Source: Streptomyces iconiensis
GTDB lineage: Bacteria; Actinomycetota; Actinomycetes; Streptomycetales; Streptomycetaceae
Assembly: GCF_028657195.3 (NCBI RefSeq)
Contig: NZ_JANCPR020000037.1
Coordinates: forward strand, 1 to 64,000
DNA: 64,000 bases
Direction: 5' to 3'
The translations under genes and the position numbers were made by a program. Under the pieces are notes generated by a model. It had not been told where the DNA came from. It searched no databases and was given only the letters and a program-made list of their open reading frames with translations. Positions 24,047 through 32,783 of the stretch are shown piece after piece. Each line of letters begins with the position of its first letter. Position 1 is the stretch's first letter.

Positions 24047-24877
24047 TCAGAGCCCGGCGGCCAGCCGTTCCAGCACCACGGCGATGCCCTCGTCGTCGTG
24101 CGAGGCGGTCACCTCGTCGGCGACCGAGAGCAGTTCGGCGTGCGCGTTCGCCATGGCGACGCCGTGGCCTGACCAGGCGAACACGGGGATGTCGTTGGGC
24201 ATGTCGCCGAAGGCGATGGTCTCGGCCGCGTGCACGCCGAGCCGCCGTGCCGCGAGGGCGAGCCCCTTGGCCTTGCTGAGCCCCAGGGGCAGCAGTTCGA
24301 CCACGCCCTCACCGGCCATCGTCACGCTCACCAGATCACCGGCCGCCGTGCGCGCGGCCTTGGCCAGCGCGTCGTCGTCCAGCTCGGGGTGCTGCACATA
24401 GAGCTTGTTCAGCGGCTGCTTCCACAGCTCGGCGCGGTTACTGAACCGGGTGACGGGCAGCGGTCCGTCCTGGTGGCGGTAGCCCGGCTCCATGATCACT
24501 TCGCCGTCCACACCGTCCCGCGAGGCGGCGAGCGCGAGCGTGCCGATCTCCGTCTCGATCCGCTCCAGCGCGTGCGCGGCCACCTTGCGGTCGAGCGTCA
24601 CGGAGGTCAGCAGCCGCCGGGTGCCCGCGTCGTACACCTGCGAGCCCTGGCCGCAGACCGCGAGGCCCTCGTACCCGAGGTCCTCCAGGACGTGCTTGGT
24701 CCAGGGCACAGCGCGGCCCGTGACCACGAGGTGCGCCGCGCCGAGCGAGCACGCGGTCTCCAGCGCCGTACGGGTGCGCCGCGAGACCGTGTTGTCGGAG
24801 CGCAGCAGCGTTCCGTCCAGGTCGGTGGCGACGAGGCGGTACGGGAAGGGTCCTGAGGGGTCGGCCGCCTGGCTCAC
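24047..24877 (-). CDS. HAD-superfamily (Cof-type) hydrolase
   Basis: 276 residues. HAD motif I is VATDLDGTLL near residue 15, motif II VVTGRA, motif III PLGLSKAKGLA, and motif IV FGDMPNDIPVF, with a Cof-type C2 cap between II and III. Members dephosphorylate sugar phosphates, FMN or PLP. The GTG start overlaps the serS stop as GTGA, so the two are coupled in translation. The serS-HAD pairing is common in actinomycetes, but its reason is unknown. Confidence 0.88.
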   Translation of the reverse strand: MSQAADPSGPFPYRLVATDLDGTLLRSDNTVSRRTRTALETACSLGAAHLVVTGRAVPWTKHVLEDLGYEGLAVCGQGSQVYDAGTRRLLTSVTLDRKVAAHALERIETEIGTLALAASRDGVDGEVIMEPGYRHQDGPLPVTRFSNRAELWKQPLNKLYVQHPELDDDALAKAARTAAGDLVSVTMAGEGVVELLPLGLSKAKGLALAARRLGVHAAETIAFGDMPNDIPVFAWSGHGVAMANAHAELLSVADEVTASHDDEGIAVVLERLAAGL

Positions 24878-26151
24878 TTGGCGACCGGATCCAGCGTCTC
24901 GCGCCCGCCGAGGTAGGGCCGCAGCACGGGCGGAAGCCACACGGAACCGTCCTCGCGCTGGTGGTTCTCCAGCAGCGCGACGATGGTGCGGGGCACGGCG
25001 CACAGCGTGCCGTTGAGCGTCGCGAGCGGCTTGACGTGCTTGCCGTCGCGCATCCGGATGGACAGCCTCCGCGACTGGAACTGGGTGCAGTTGGACGCGG
25101 AGGTCAGCTCGCGGTACTTGCCCTGGGTCGGGATCCACGCCTCGCAGTCGAACTTCCGCGACGCTGAGGCGCCCAGGTCGCCCGTGGCGACGTCGATCAC
25201 CTGGAAGGGCAGCTCAAGGCCCGTCAGCCACTGCTTCTCCCACTCCAGCAGCCTGCGGTGCTCGGCCTCCGAGTCCTCGGGCGCGACGTAGGAGAACATC
25301 TCGACCTTGTCGAACTGGTGGACGCGGAAGATGCCCCGGGTGTCCTTGCCGTACGAGCCCGCCTCGCGCCGGAAGCAGGGGGAGAAGGCGGCGTAGCGCA
25401 GCGGCAGCCGGTCGGCGTCGAGGATCTCGTCCATGTGGTAACCGGCCAGGGCCACCTCGGAGGTGCCGACGAGGTACAGGTCGTCCTTGTCCAGGTGGTA
25501 GACGTCCTGGGCCGCCTGGCCGAGGAAGCCGGTGCCCTCCATGGCCTGCGGCTTGACCAGCGCCGGGGTCAGCATGGGCGTGAGGCCGGCCTCGGTGGCC
25601 TGCGCGATCGCGGCGTTGACGAGCGCCAGCTCCAGCAGGGCGCCGACGCCCGTGAGGTAGTAGAAGCGCGAGCCCGAGACCTTGGCGCCGCGCTCGACGT
25701 CGATGGCGCCGAGCTTCTGGCCCAGCTCCAGGTGGTCCTTGGGCTCGAAGCCCTCGGCGCCGAAGTCGCGCGGGGTGCCGATGGTCTCCAGGACGGCGAA
25801 GTCCTCCTCGCCGCCCACGGGGACGTCGGGGTGCACGAGGTTGCCGAGGCGGCTCAGCAGCCGCTGGGTCTCGGCGGCTGCCTCGTCCTGTGCGGCGTCG
25901 GCCGCCTTCACGGCGCCGGAGAGCTCGCCCGTGCGGCGCAGCAGTTCCGCCTTCTCCTCACCCTCGGCCTTGGGGATGAGCTTGCCGAGCTGCTTCTGCT
26001 CGGAGCGCAGTTCGTCGAAGCGGACGCTGGAGGACCTGCGCCGCTCGTCGGCGGAGAGCACCGCGTCGACGAGGTCGACGTCCTCTCCACGGGCACGCTG
26101 GGAGGCGCGCGCACGGTCGGGGTCCTCACGGAGCAGGCGAAGGTCAATCAC
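24874..26151 (-). CDS. serS: seryl-tRNA synthetase
   Basis: 425 residues starting IDLRLLREDPD after the GTG at 26151 (the GTG one codon upstream is the alternative). The N-terminal arm is a coiled coil (residues about 30-110; SSSVRFDELRSEQKQLGKLI). The class II core shows motif 2 FRREAGSYGKDTRGIFRVHQ, the VGTSEVALAG serine pocket, FDCEAWIP, and motif 3 NGTLCAVPRTIVALLEN. It charges tRNA-Ser with serine; a tRNA-Ser gene is in this window at 47628. The gene is followed by the HAD gene with overlapping ends. The upstream gap holds no visible T-box, but does contain DnaA-box-like sites. Confidence 0.97.
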   Translation of the reverse strand: MIDLRLLREDPDRARASQRARGEDVDLVDAVLSADERRRSSSVRFDELRSEQKQLGKLIPKAEGEEKAELLRRTGELSGAVKAADAAQDEAAAETQRLLSRLGNLVHPDVPVGGEEDFAVLETIGTPRDFGAEGFEPKDHLELGQKLGAIDVERGAKVSGSRFYYLTGVGALLELALVNAAIAQATEAGLTPMLTPALVKPQAMEGTGFLGQAAQDVYHLDKDDLYLVGTSEVALAGYHMDEILDADRLPLRYAAFSPCFRREAGSYGKDTRGIFRVHQFDKVEMFSYVAPEDSEAEHRRLLEWEKQWLTGLELPFQVIDVATGDLGASASRKFDCEAWIPTQGKYRELTSASNCTQFQSRRLSIRMRDGKHVKPLATLNGTLCAVPRTIVALLENHQREDGSVWLPPVLRPYLGGRETLDPVAK

Positions 26152-26685
26152 CACGCCAGGGTACCGGTGGCCCGTTGATCACTCGACTCGATATGCCTTT
26201 GCGCCTATTTTGTCCATATTGAGGGTATTTGCACGGTCGCCTGGAAGAGGGCTTCGCGGGAATTCCCCGTGCGCGCCGATGAGGCCGCCGGCCCCCTGAC
26301 TCCGGGCCCCGGGAGGGGAGTTGAGCGAGGCTTTCCCCTGACTTATCCACAGCACCCCGGGTGCGCACAGGGTTTTCCACAGGGTTATCCGTGGGGTTGT
26401 GGAAATTGGAGTGGACAGTTCCGGCGACGGTTCGGCCGACGCGGAATTCCGGTGCCAAACCCGGAATACACACTCAATCGAGCGGGATTTGCTCACTCCA
26501 AAGTGTTCATCAAGGGAATTGCGGTGACGGGGCGGGGGCTGGGAGCTGTGGATGGAGATGTGGTCTGCATGCTGCTTTGTCGACAGCGTCCGCTTTGTCT
26601 GTCGACTTGTGCACAGGTCGGCACCCACCCCTGTGGATAACTCTGTGGCCTCTGAAGCGACCGCCCGATTCCGGGCCTCAGCGGG
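26152..26685. other. 534-nt gap between serS and pheA, lower in GC
   Basis: Both flanking genes run on the minus strand, so this gap holds the serS promoter and any pheA terminator. It is distinctly less GC-rich than the neighbours, and carries the DnaA-box-like cluster. The 26221-26340 part shows no repeat or gene. A possible serS promoter lies at 26190-26230, where the minus strand has ATATGGACAAAATAGGC. Confidence 0.7.
26343..26640. other. cluster of DnaA-box-like sites
   Basis: Perfect or near nonamers: TTATCCACA 26343-26351 (+), TTTTCCACA 26373-26381 (+), TTATCCACA 26632-26640 (-). Weaker ones: TTATCCGTG 26385 (+), ATTTCCACA 26398 (-), CTGTCCACT 26410 (-), CCATCCACA 26547 (-), TTGTCGACA 26577 (+), TTGTGCACA 26607 (+). 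Nine sites in 298 bp, in two groups, both orientations. This is the arrangement of a DnaA-binding locus. oriC itself should lie next to dnaA-dnaN, which are not here. Confidence 0.6.
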
Positions 26686-27615
26686 TCACTCCCGCCCGTC
26701 CAGGCAGTGCGACAGCCAGTCGGCCGACGCGACGAAGTCCTCGTCCAGCGTTCCCGAACGCAGCGTCGCGCTCTGCCCGTCGGCACGCGGATACGAGCCC
26801 AGAAAGCGGACCTCGCGGCACGAGCGCTTCAGGCCCATCAGCACGTCCCCGACCCTGCGGTCCTGGACATGGCCCTCGCAGTCGATCGAGAAGCAGTAGC
26901 GGCCGATGCCCTCGCCCGTCGGACGCGACTCGATCCGCATCATGTTGACCCCGCGCGAGGCGTACTCGTGCAGCACCTCAAGCAGCGCACCGGGGTGGTC
27001 CCTGCGCAGCCAGAACACCACCGAGGTCTTGTCGGCACCCGTCGGAGCGGCCGGACGTGCGGGGCGGCCCAGCAGCACGAAGCGGGTCGTGGCGTTCTCG
27101 GCGTCATGGATGTCGGTGACCAGCGGCTCCAGGCCGTAGGTCGTCGCCGCGAACTCCCCCGCGAACGCCGCGTCGTAGCGGCCCTCCTGCACCAGGCGTG
27201 CCCCGTCAGCGTTCGAGGCGGCCGACTCCCACACGGCCTCGGGCAGCCGCGCTGCCAGCCACTTGCGCACCTGGGGCTGCGCGACCGGATGTCCGGTCAC
27301 CGTCTTGACGGACTCCAGCGTCGTGCCGGGCCGCACCAGCAGCGCGAAGGCGATGGGCAGCAGCACCTCGCGGTAGATCATCAGGCGCCGGCCGCTCGCC
27401 AGCTCGTCGAGGGTCGCCGTGACCCCGCCCTCCACCGAGTTCTCGATCGGCACGAACGCGCCCTCGGCCTCCCCGTTGCGTACGGCGTCCAGCGTGGCGG
27501 GCACCGAGACCATCGGCGCGAGCTGGCGGGTGGCGGCCTCGGGGAGCGTGTGCAGCGCGGCTTCGGTGAAGGTCCCCTCGGGACCCAGATACGTATAGCG
27601 GCTCGCAGGTGACAT
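26686..27615 (-). CDS. pheA: prephenate dehydratase
   Basis: 309 residues from ATG 27615. N-terminal PDT domain: YLGPEGTFTEAAL, VPIENSVEGGV, and a TRFVLLG motif with the catalytic Thr. C-terminal ACT domain: GALLEVLHEYASRGVNMMRI then ESRP, the phenylalanine-binding signature for feedback inhibition. It converts prephenate to phenylpyruvate in phenylalanine synthesis. There is no chorismate mutase domain, as expected for actinomycetes. It is separated from the DyP gene upstream by 120 nt containing an 18-bp repeat. Its downstream gap carries the DnaA-box cluster. Confidence 0.97.
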   Translation of the reverse strand: MSPASRYTYLGPEGTFTEAALHTLPEAATRQLAPMVSVPATLDAVRNGEAEGAFVPIENSVEGGVTATLDELASGRRLMIYREVLLPIAFALLVRPGTTLESVKTVTGHPVAQPQVRKWLAARLPEAVWESAASNADGARLVQEGRYDAAFAGEFAATTYGLEPLVTDIHDAENATTRFVLLGRPARPAAPTGADKTSVVFWLRRDHPGALLEVLHEYASRGVNMMRIESRPTGEGIGRYCFSIDCEGHVQDRRVGDVLMGLKRSCREVRFLGSYPRADGQSATLRSGTLDEDFVASADWLSHCLDGRE

Positions 27616-27661
27616 GCCGACACGGTAGTCGCGCGGGGCACACGGCGGCACCGCGAGCCCG

Positions 27662-27715
27662 GCGGGGCCAGGGGGACCGGCGGGGCCAGTGGGTCCAGCG
27701 GGGCCAGTGGGTCCA
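27662..27715. repeat. 18-bp tandem repeat, 3 copies
   Basis: GCGGGGCCAGTGGGTCCA is exact at 27680-27697 and 27698-27715, with a variant at 27662-27679. It fills the gap between the DyP gene and pheA. Confidence 0.9.
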
Positions 27716-27735
27716 GCGAGCCCCGCTCCGCCGGC

Positions 27736-29232
27736 TCAGCCTTCGAGCAGCCGCTGCCCCACGTACTCGCCCTTGTCCGGGCCCCCCGGTACGGCGAACA
27801 GCGCGCTCGCCTCGTGCCGCAGGAAACGGGAGAGCGCGTCACCCCGGTCGAGCTTGCGCTGCACCGGTACGAAGCCCCGCAGCGGATCGGCCTGCCAGGC
27901 GATGAACAGCAGCCCCGCGTCGGGTGCGCCGTCGTCTCTGAAGCCGTCGTGGAAGGAGAACGGGCGGCGCAGCATGGCGGCACCGCCGTTGCTCTCCGGC
28001 GCCGTGACCCGCACATGTGCGTCGGCGGCGATGAGGAGCGAGCCGTCCTTGCCGCGCTTGTCGAGGTTGGGGTCCGTGTGTTCGGAACCGCCCGAGAGGG
28101 GCGCTCCGTCGGACTTGCGGCGCCCTACGACCTTCTCCTGGTCGGCGAGCGAGTGCTCGTCCCAGTCGTCCAGCAGCATCCGGATGCGCCGCAGCACCGC
28201 GTACGAGCCGCCTGCCATCCAGGAGGGCGTCCCCGAGGCGGGCACGAAGATCCGCTTGTCGAAGTCCTTCTCGCCGGGCGCGGGGTTGTTGGTGCCGTCG
28301 ACCTGGCCCATGAGGTTGCGCACGGTCATGGGGTGCCGGGTGGTGCCGGGAGAACGGTTGAAGCCCGTCATCTGCCAGCGCAGCCGTGCCGTCTTCGCCA
28401 CCTCGCGCTGGAGGGCGCGCAGAGCGTGGAAGGCGACCAGCGAGTCGTTCGCGCCGATCTGGATCCACAGGTCACCGTTCGAACGCTTCTTGTCGAGCGC
28501 GTCGGAGGAGAAGTCCGGCAGTGGCGCGAGTTCGCGGGGCAGCCGCGCCGTGAGGCCCGTACGCGCGAAGAACGTACGCCCGAACCCGAAGGTCACGGTC
28601 AGCGAGGCCGGGCCCGCGTCCAGCGCGATGCCCGTATCTCCCGGCGCTCCAGGGGGCACCTCGCCCGCCATCAGCCGCCGCGCCGTGTCCGACCAGCGGC
28701 GCAACAGCGCGGCTGCCTGCTTCCTTCCCGCCCCCGGCGCGAGATCGAAGGCCAGCAGGTGACCGTGCGCCTGTGCGGGCGTGGTGATGCCCGCCTGGTG
28801 CGTGCCGTGGAAGGGCACCGCCGTCGAACCCACGGTCGTGAGAGGCGTGGGCGGCGCGTCCTGTGCGGCGGAGTACCCGTAGGCACCGCCCGCACCGCCG
28901 ACCACGAGCCCCGCCGCGCCGGCGGCCGAGGCGGTACCGAGCAGCCGCCGCCGCGACAGCGCCCCGTCCCCGGGCGCCTGGCCGCCGGTCGGGGCTCCGT
29001 CGGCCGGGGCTCCGCCGGCCTCGCGGCCGGCGGCGGTCGGTGCGCCCTGCGCGGGGGACCCCTGCGGAGTCGCCCCCTGTGAGAGGGCGTTCTGAGGCGG
29101 GATGCCGCCGGTCGCCGCGCCGTCGGCCGGGCTGTCCTGGGCCGGTGTGGCCGAGGTGCCCTGGGTCGGTGAGGCCGGGGTCCCGCTCTCGCGGCGGGGG
29201 CGCCGCTCGTCGTCGTTGCGTCGCTTGCTCAT
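27736..29232 (-). CDS. Tat-exported DyP-type haem peroxidase (EfeB-like)
   Basis: 498 residues. A long 90-residue low-complexity n-region (Gly/Ala/Pro/Gln) precedes the twin-arginine signal SRRRLLGTASAAGAAG. The DyP core has GFGRTFF, the GQVDGTNNP motif with the distal Asp, DAHVRVTAP with the proximal haem His, and MLRRPFSFHDG. EfeB/DyP enzymes use peroxide and are linked with iron release from haem or with oxidation of dyes and lignin-like compounds. No EfeO or EfeU is adjacent. Instead it ends a copper-handling operon, 20 nt after CopC-CopD. In Streptomyces, DyP is known to work with a copper radical oxidase, so a copper link is plausible. Confidence 0.9.
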   Translation of the reverse strand: MSKRRNDDERRPRRESGTPASPTQGTSATPAQDSPADGAATGGIPPQNALSQGATPQGSPAQGAPTAAGREAGGAPADGAPTGGQAPGDGALSRRRLLGTASAAGAAGLVVGGAGGAYGYSAAQDAPPTPLTTVGSTAVPFHGTHQAGITTPAQAHGHLLAFDLAPGAGRKQAAALLRRWSDTARRLMAGEVPPGAPGDTGIALDAGPASLTVTFGFGRTFFARTGLTARLPRELAPLPDFSSDALDKKRSNGDLWIQIGANDSLVAFHALRALQREVAKTARLRWQMTGFNRSPGTTRHPMTVRNLMGQVDGTNNPAPGEKDFDKRIFVPASGTPSWMAGGSYAVLRRIRMLLDDWDEHSLADQEKVVGRRKSDGAPLSGGSEHTDPNLDKRGKDGSLLIAADAHVRVTAPESNGGAAMLRRPFSFHDGFRDDGAPDAGLLFIAWQADPLRGFVPVQRKLDRGDALSRFLRHEASALFAVPGGPDKGEYVGQRLLEG

Positions 29233-29251
29233 GATTCCGTTCGGTTCCGGC

Positions 29252-31489
29252 TCAGCCGATGGTGGCGGTCTTGGTCTCGGTGACCATGTCGATGTCCGAG
29301 GTGCGGACGGTGACCGCGATCTTCCATTTTCCGGCCATGGGGAGCTGCACCCCGGTGGCCCTCCAGTGCCCCTTCTCGTCCTTGACCGGCTTGGGCGTGA
29401 TGGGCAGCGGCCCGATGTCCTTCGCCGGGAGGGTGAGTGCGACCTTCACCTCGGGCGCCTCTACGGGGGTGCCGCTGGGGCTGGTGGTGCGCAGGTCCAG
29501 GGTGTTGTCGCCGCTGGTACCCGGGTCGATCTCCAGATCCGCCGTGCCCTTGCCGTTCGGGCCCCCGGTGTCGAACGGGATGCTGAGGTCGACGGGCCCA
29601 GCGGGTGCCTGCCCCTGCCCCTGCCCCTGACCCGCCGCGCTGCCGGCCGCCCGTGCCGCCTCTTCGGTACGGCCGGGTTCCGTGCTGGTCAGGATGGTGG
29701 TGATGGCGAGCAGGACGACGGCGATGGCGGCCTCCGTCAGCACCGAGCGGCGCAGTCCGCTGCGCCCGGGGTCGGCGTCGCGCTGCTGTCTGCGCCGCTC
29801 CGCGTTGGCCGCGGCGCGCTGCCGGGCGAGCTGCGCGGCACGTACGGGGTCGGCGGGGGTACGCTCCTCCGCTTCCTCGCGCCCCGGGGAAGCGCCGTCG
29901 CGCGGGGCCGCGCCGGTTCGCGCACTCGCGCCGGCGGTCACTCGTGCGTGGCCCCGCTCGTGGCCTGCCTGGTCGGGGACGGAAGCGGCGGAAGAACTGG
30001 ACGCGGCGGACGCACCGGATGGTGCGCCGGAAGCGCGAGGGGGCGCGGTCTCCGTCAGACGCGCCGTCCAGCGCCGGGAGATCCAGCCGATGCCGACCAG
30101 GAGCGCCACGAGCCCGATCTTCACGAGCAGCAGCTGCCCGTACGACGTCCCCGTGAGCGCGCTCCAGGAGCCGACCTGGCGCCACGACTGGTAGAGCCCG
30201 CTGAGCGCGAGCACGGTGACGCTGGTGAACGCCAGCCGCGAGAACCGCCGTACGGTCTCGGCCGTCGGCGCCGGCCCCCAGCGCAGCAGCGCGAACAGCG
30301 AGGTCAGGCCGCCGAGCCAGAGCGCGACGGCCAGCAGGTGCAGGATGTCGACGGGCATGGCGAGCGCCGTCTGGATGCCGGTCGACGCGTGCTCGGCCAT
30401 CGCCCAGGTCGCGGCGAGCCCCGCGGCGACGACGGTTCCGCCGACGGCGAGCCCGTAGAACAGGTCCCGCCCGGCACGCGCCGCCTCCTCGCCACCGGAG
30501 CCCTCGCCACCGGCCTCAGCGCCGGAGCCCTTGCCGCCGGAAGCCTTACCGCCGCTCTTGCCCTTCTCCTCGATCTCGCTCTCGCGCTCGTCCCCATCCT
30601 CGGCGCGGCGCCGCGCGTACGTACCGAAGAGCACCGAGACGAACAGTGCCGCCGCCGCCAGCAGCAGCAGTCGTGAGACGAGCGCGGCGCCCGGCTTGGT
30701 GGCCACGACGTCCTTGAGCCCGCCGAGGTCGAACACGTCGCCGAGTTGCCCGGATGTCGTGTACGGGCCGCGCAGGAGCAGCAGCATCAGCGTCGAGGCC
30801 GCCAGCGTGACCCAGCCGGTGACCGTGAGGCGCCTTACCGCCTTGGCCGAGGCGGCACGCGGCGAGCAGGCGAGCACGAAGGCGGCGCCGCCGACGAGCA
30901 GGATGAAGCCCGCGTAGGCGGCGTACCTGCCGGCCCCGTAGAGCGTGCCGACGGCGCCGCCGCCCGCGTCCTTGTCCTGCCCCGGCACGGTGGCCGTGGT
31001 CTTGGACGGCGCTCCCACCGAGAAGGTGAAGGCGCCGGAGACGGGGTGGCTGTCGGCGGAGACGGCCTGCCACGCGACGGTGTACGTACCCTTCGCGAGC
31101 CCCGCCTTGAGCGGGGCCGTGCGCTGCACCTTGCCGCCCTTGCCCGTGTCGCGGATGGTGCCGGTGTCCACGCGTTTGCCGCGCGGGTCCAGCACGCGGA
31201 TGGCGCCGTCCGACATGGCCACGCCCTCCGAGAAGGTGAGCGTGACCTGCCGGGGCGCGTCGCGCACCACCGAACCCTCCGCCGGGCTTGAGCCCGTGAG
31301 CGCGGCGTGCGCGGCGGCCGGAGAAGCGGTGCCGAGGACGCCGAGCAGAACCAGTGCGCCGAGGAGCACGGCCATCAGGCCGCGGGCTGCCGCCGGGCGA
31401 CCGGGCCTCTCCGCTCGGGAGGTGGTGCCGGGCACGGTGCCCGTGCGGCGGAATCGTTCGGTGGTGTACGGCACGCCTGCGAACCTCAC
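29252..31489 (-). CDS. CopC-CopD fusion copper transport protein
   Basis: 745 residues. A signal peptide is followed by a CopC domain starting AHAALTGSSPAEGSVV, whose mature N-terminal His is the Cu(II) ligand, and later DSHPVSG. Eight or more membrane segments form the CopD part (e.g. YAGFILLVGGAAFVLA; ILHLLAVALWLGGLTSLFA). Two charged or Gly-rich cytoplasmic insertions (EEKGKSGGKASGGKG; a Ser/Ala-rich stretch) and a C-terminal extracytoplasmic beta domain (FDTGGPNGKGTADLEIDPG) complete it. The family moves copper across the membrane. The GTG start overlaps the PCuAC stop (GTGA). Confidence 0.9.
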   Translation of the reverse strand: MRFAGVPYTTERFRRTGTVPGTTSRAERPGRPAAARGLMAVLLGALVLLGVLGTASPAAAHAALTGSSPAEGSVVRDAPRQVTLTFSEGVAMSDGAIRVLDPRGKRVDTGTIRDTGKGGKVQRTAPLKAGLAKGTYTVAWQAVSADSHPVSGAFTFSVGAPSKTTATVPGQDKDAGGGAVGTLYGAGRYAAYAGFILLVGGAAFVLACSPRAASAKAVRRLTVTGWVTLAASTLMLLLLRGPYTTSGQLGDVFDLGGLKDVVATKPGAALVSRLLLLAAAALFVSVLFGTYARRRAEDGDERESEIEEKGKSGGKASGGKGSGAEAGGEGSGGEEAARAGRDLFYGLAVGGTVVAAGLAATWAMAEHASTGIQTALAMPVDILHLLAVALWLGGLTSLFALLRWGPAPTAETVRRFSRLAFTSVTVLALSGLYQSWRQVGSWSALTGTSYGQLLLVKIGLVALLVGIGWISRRWTARLTETAPPRASGAPSGASAASSSSAASVPDQAGHERGHARVTAGASARTGAAPRDGASPGREEAEERTPADPVRAAQLARQRAAANAERRRQQRDADPGRSGLRRSVLTEAAIAVVLLAITTILTSTEPGRTEEAARAAGSAAGQGQGQGQAPAGPVDLSIPFDTGGPNGKGTADLEIDPGTSGDNTLDLRTTSPSGTPVEAPEVKVALTLPAKDIGPLPITPKPVKDEKGHWRATGVQLPMAGKWKIAVTVRTSDIDMVTETKTATIG

Positions 31490-32031
31490 TTCTCAGATGT
31501 GTAGTTCGTCGCTTCGACGGGGGCCTTGACCGTGACGGAGCCGGACTTCTGGAAGTGCAGGACGAAGGTGACGGTGTCCCCCTTGACCGGCTTCTTCTTC
31601 AGCCCCATGAGCATCAGGTGGTTGCCGCCCCTGCTGAGTTCGAGCTTCCCGCCCGCGGGCACGGGCAGGGAGGTGACCTGCCGCATCTGCTGTTTGACGG
31701 TCTCGTGCATCTGGACGTCGGACGCGACGTCGCTGGAGACGGAGGTGAGCTTGTCGGCGCTGCCGCCCCCGTTGCTCACCGTCATGAACCCGCCGGCCAT
31801 CTTCGCCGTCGGCGGCTGCGGCACATAGGCGCCGCCGACCTTCAGCTCGGGCCGCCCCTTGGCCGCTCCCGAGCCGGAAGCGGAGTCGGAACCGGAATCG
31901 GCACCGGAGGACGAACAGGCGGTCATCGCCAGCGTCAGCGCACCCCCGAGCGCGAGCGCGGTCAGCGAACGGCGGACGGTACGGCGGACAGTGCCGGGCA
32001 CCGTACGGCGGTCCTTCGGCCGGCGCTTCAC
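31486..32031 (-). CDS. PCu(A)C-type periplasmic copper chaperone lipoprotein
   Basis: 181 residues. N-terminal basic region with repeated RR pairs, hydrophobic core and lipobox LAMTAC, so it is a lipoprotein. The PCuAC (DUF461) motif is present: MHETVKQQM and GGNHLMLMG, giving the Met/His ligands for Cu(I). The family delivers copper to cytochrome oxidase CuA together with Sco. It overlaps Sco upstream by GTGA and CopC-CopD downstream, so all three are translationally coupled. Confidence 0.9.
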   Translation of the reverse strand: MKRRPKDRRTVPGTVRRTVRRSLTALALGGALTLAMTACSSSGADSGSDSASGSGAAKGRPELKVGGAYVPQPPTAKMAGGFMTVSNGGGSADKLTSVSSDVASDVQMHETVKQQMRQVTSLPVPAGGKLELSRGGNHLMLMGLKKKPVKGDTVTFVLHFQKSGSVTVKAPVEATNYTSEK

Positions 32032-32690
32032 GGCTTCTCCCCCTTGATGATCTTCGGGAGTTCCTTCTCCAGGATCTCCGGCGTGCTGTTCCCCTCCGTG
32101 TAGAGCACGTGGGCCTTGTCGTCCTTGGGCGAGAAGGCGAGGAGCTGCGCCCCGTGCGTCGAGACGATGTCCCCGTTCTTCTTCTTGTACGAGGGCTCGA
32201 TGCTGACGCCCAGGCTGCGCGCGCCGGCCTGGATGGTCTCGAAGTCACCGGTCAGCCCGATGAACGACGGGTCCTGGCCGCGCAGCCATGTGCCCAGCTC
32301 CTTGGGCGTGTCGCGCTTGGGGTCCGAGGTGATGAAGACGACGCGCAGCTTGTCCCGCTGCTCCTTGGGGAGCTTGGACTTGGCCACGGCGATGTTGCTC
32401 ATCGTCAGCGGGCAGATGTCGGGGCAGTTGGTGTAGCCGAAGTACACGAGCGTGGGGTGGCCCTTGGTCTTCTCCGGCAGGTCGTACTTCTCGCCCTTGG
32501 TGTCGGTCAGTTCCATGTCGGGCTTCTCGAAGGGCTGGTCCAGGACCACGCCGCCCTTCTTCTGCTTCTCGATGGTCGCGGGTTTGCCCGCGGAGGAGGA
32601 GTCCTCGCTCCCCTGACCGCAGGCGGTCAGGCCCAGCGTCGCCGCGACGGCGAGGGCTGCGGCTGCTGTGGCCGTTCTGGTGGTGCGCAT
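32028..32690 (-). CDS. Sco1/SenC copper chaperone lipoprotein
   Basis: 220 residues. The lipobox is LTAC. The thioredoxin-like Sco fold carries FGYTNCPDICP (CPDIC copper-binding cysteines), FITSDPKRDTP, and the distal His in STHGAQ. Sco delivers copper to, or reduces the cysteines of, the CuA site of cytochrome c oxidase. It is coupled with PCuAC directly downstream. The start ATG 32690 is 94 nt after YcnI. Confidence 0.93.
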   Translation of the reverse strand: MRTTRTATAAAALAVAATLGLTACGQGSEDSSSAGKPATIEKQKKGGVVLDQPFEKPDMELTDTKGEKYDLPEKTKGHPTLVYFGYTNCPDICPLTMSNIAVAKSKLPKEQRDKLRVVFITSDPKRDTPKELGTWLRGQDPSFIGLTGDFETIQAGARSLGVSIEPSYKKKNGDIVSTHGAQLLAFSPKDDKAHVLYTEGNSTPEILEKELPKIIKGEKP

Positions 32691-32783
32691 AAGTGCTGTC
32701 CAAAGGTGCTGCGGGCGGTGCGGCCCCCGCCGTACGGGAGTCGCCGTGCGGAGGCCGCGCCGCCGGAGGGTCAGAGGCGTGGG

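Noticed and set aside
26152..26300. T-box leader for serS
   Set aside because: No specifier hairpin or AGGGUGGNACCRCG-type T-box sequence is visible upstream of serS on the minus strand.
26152..26685. Possible oriC
   Set aside because: Only nine DnaA-box-like sites, with few strong ones, and serS and pheA rather than dnaA, dnaN or rpmH as neighbours. A Streptomyces origin has many more boxes next to dnaA.
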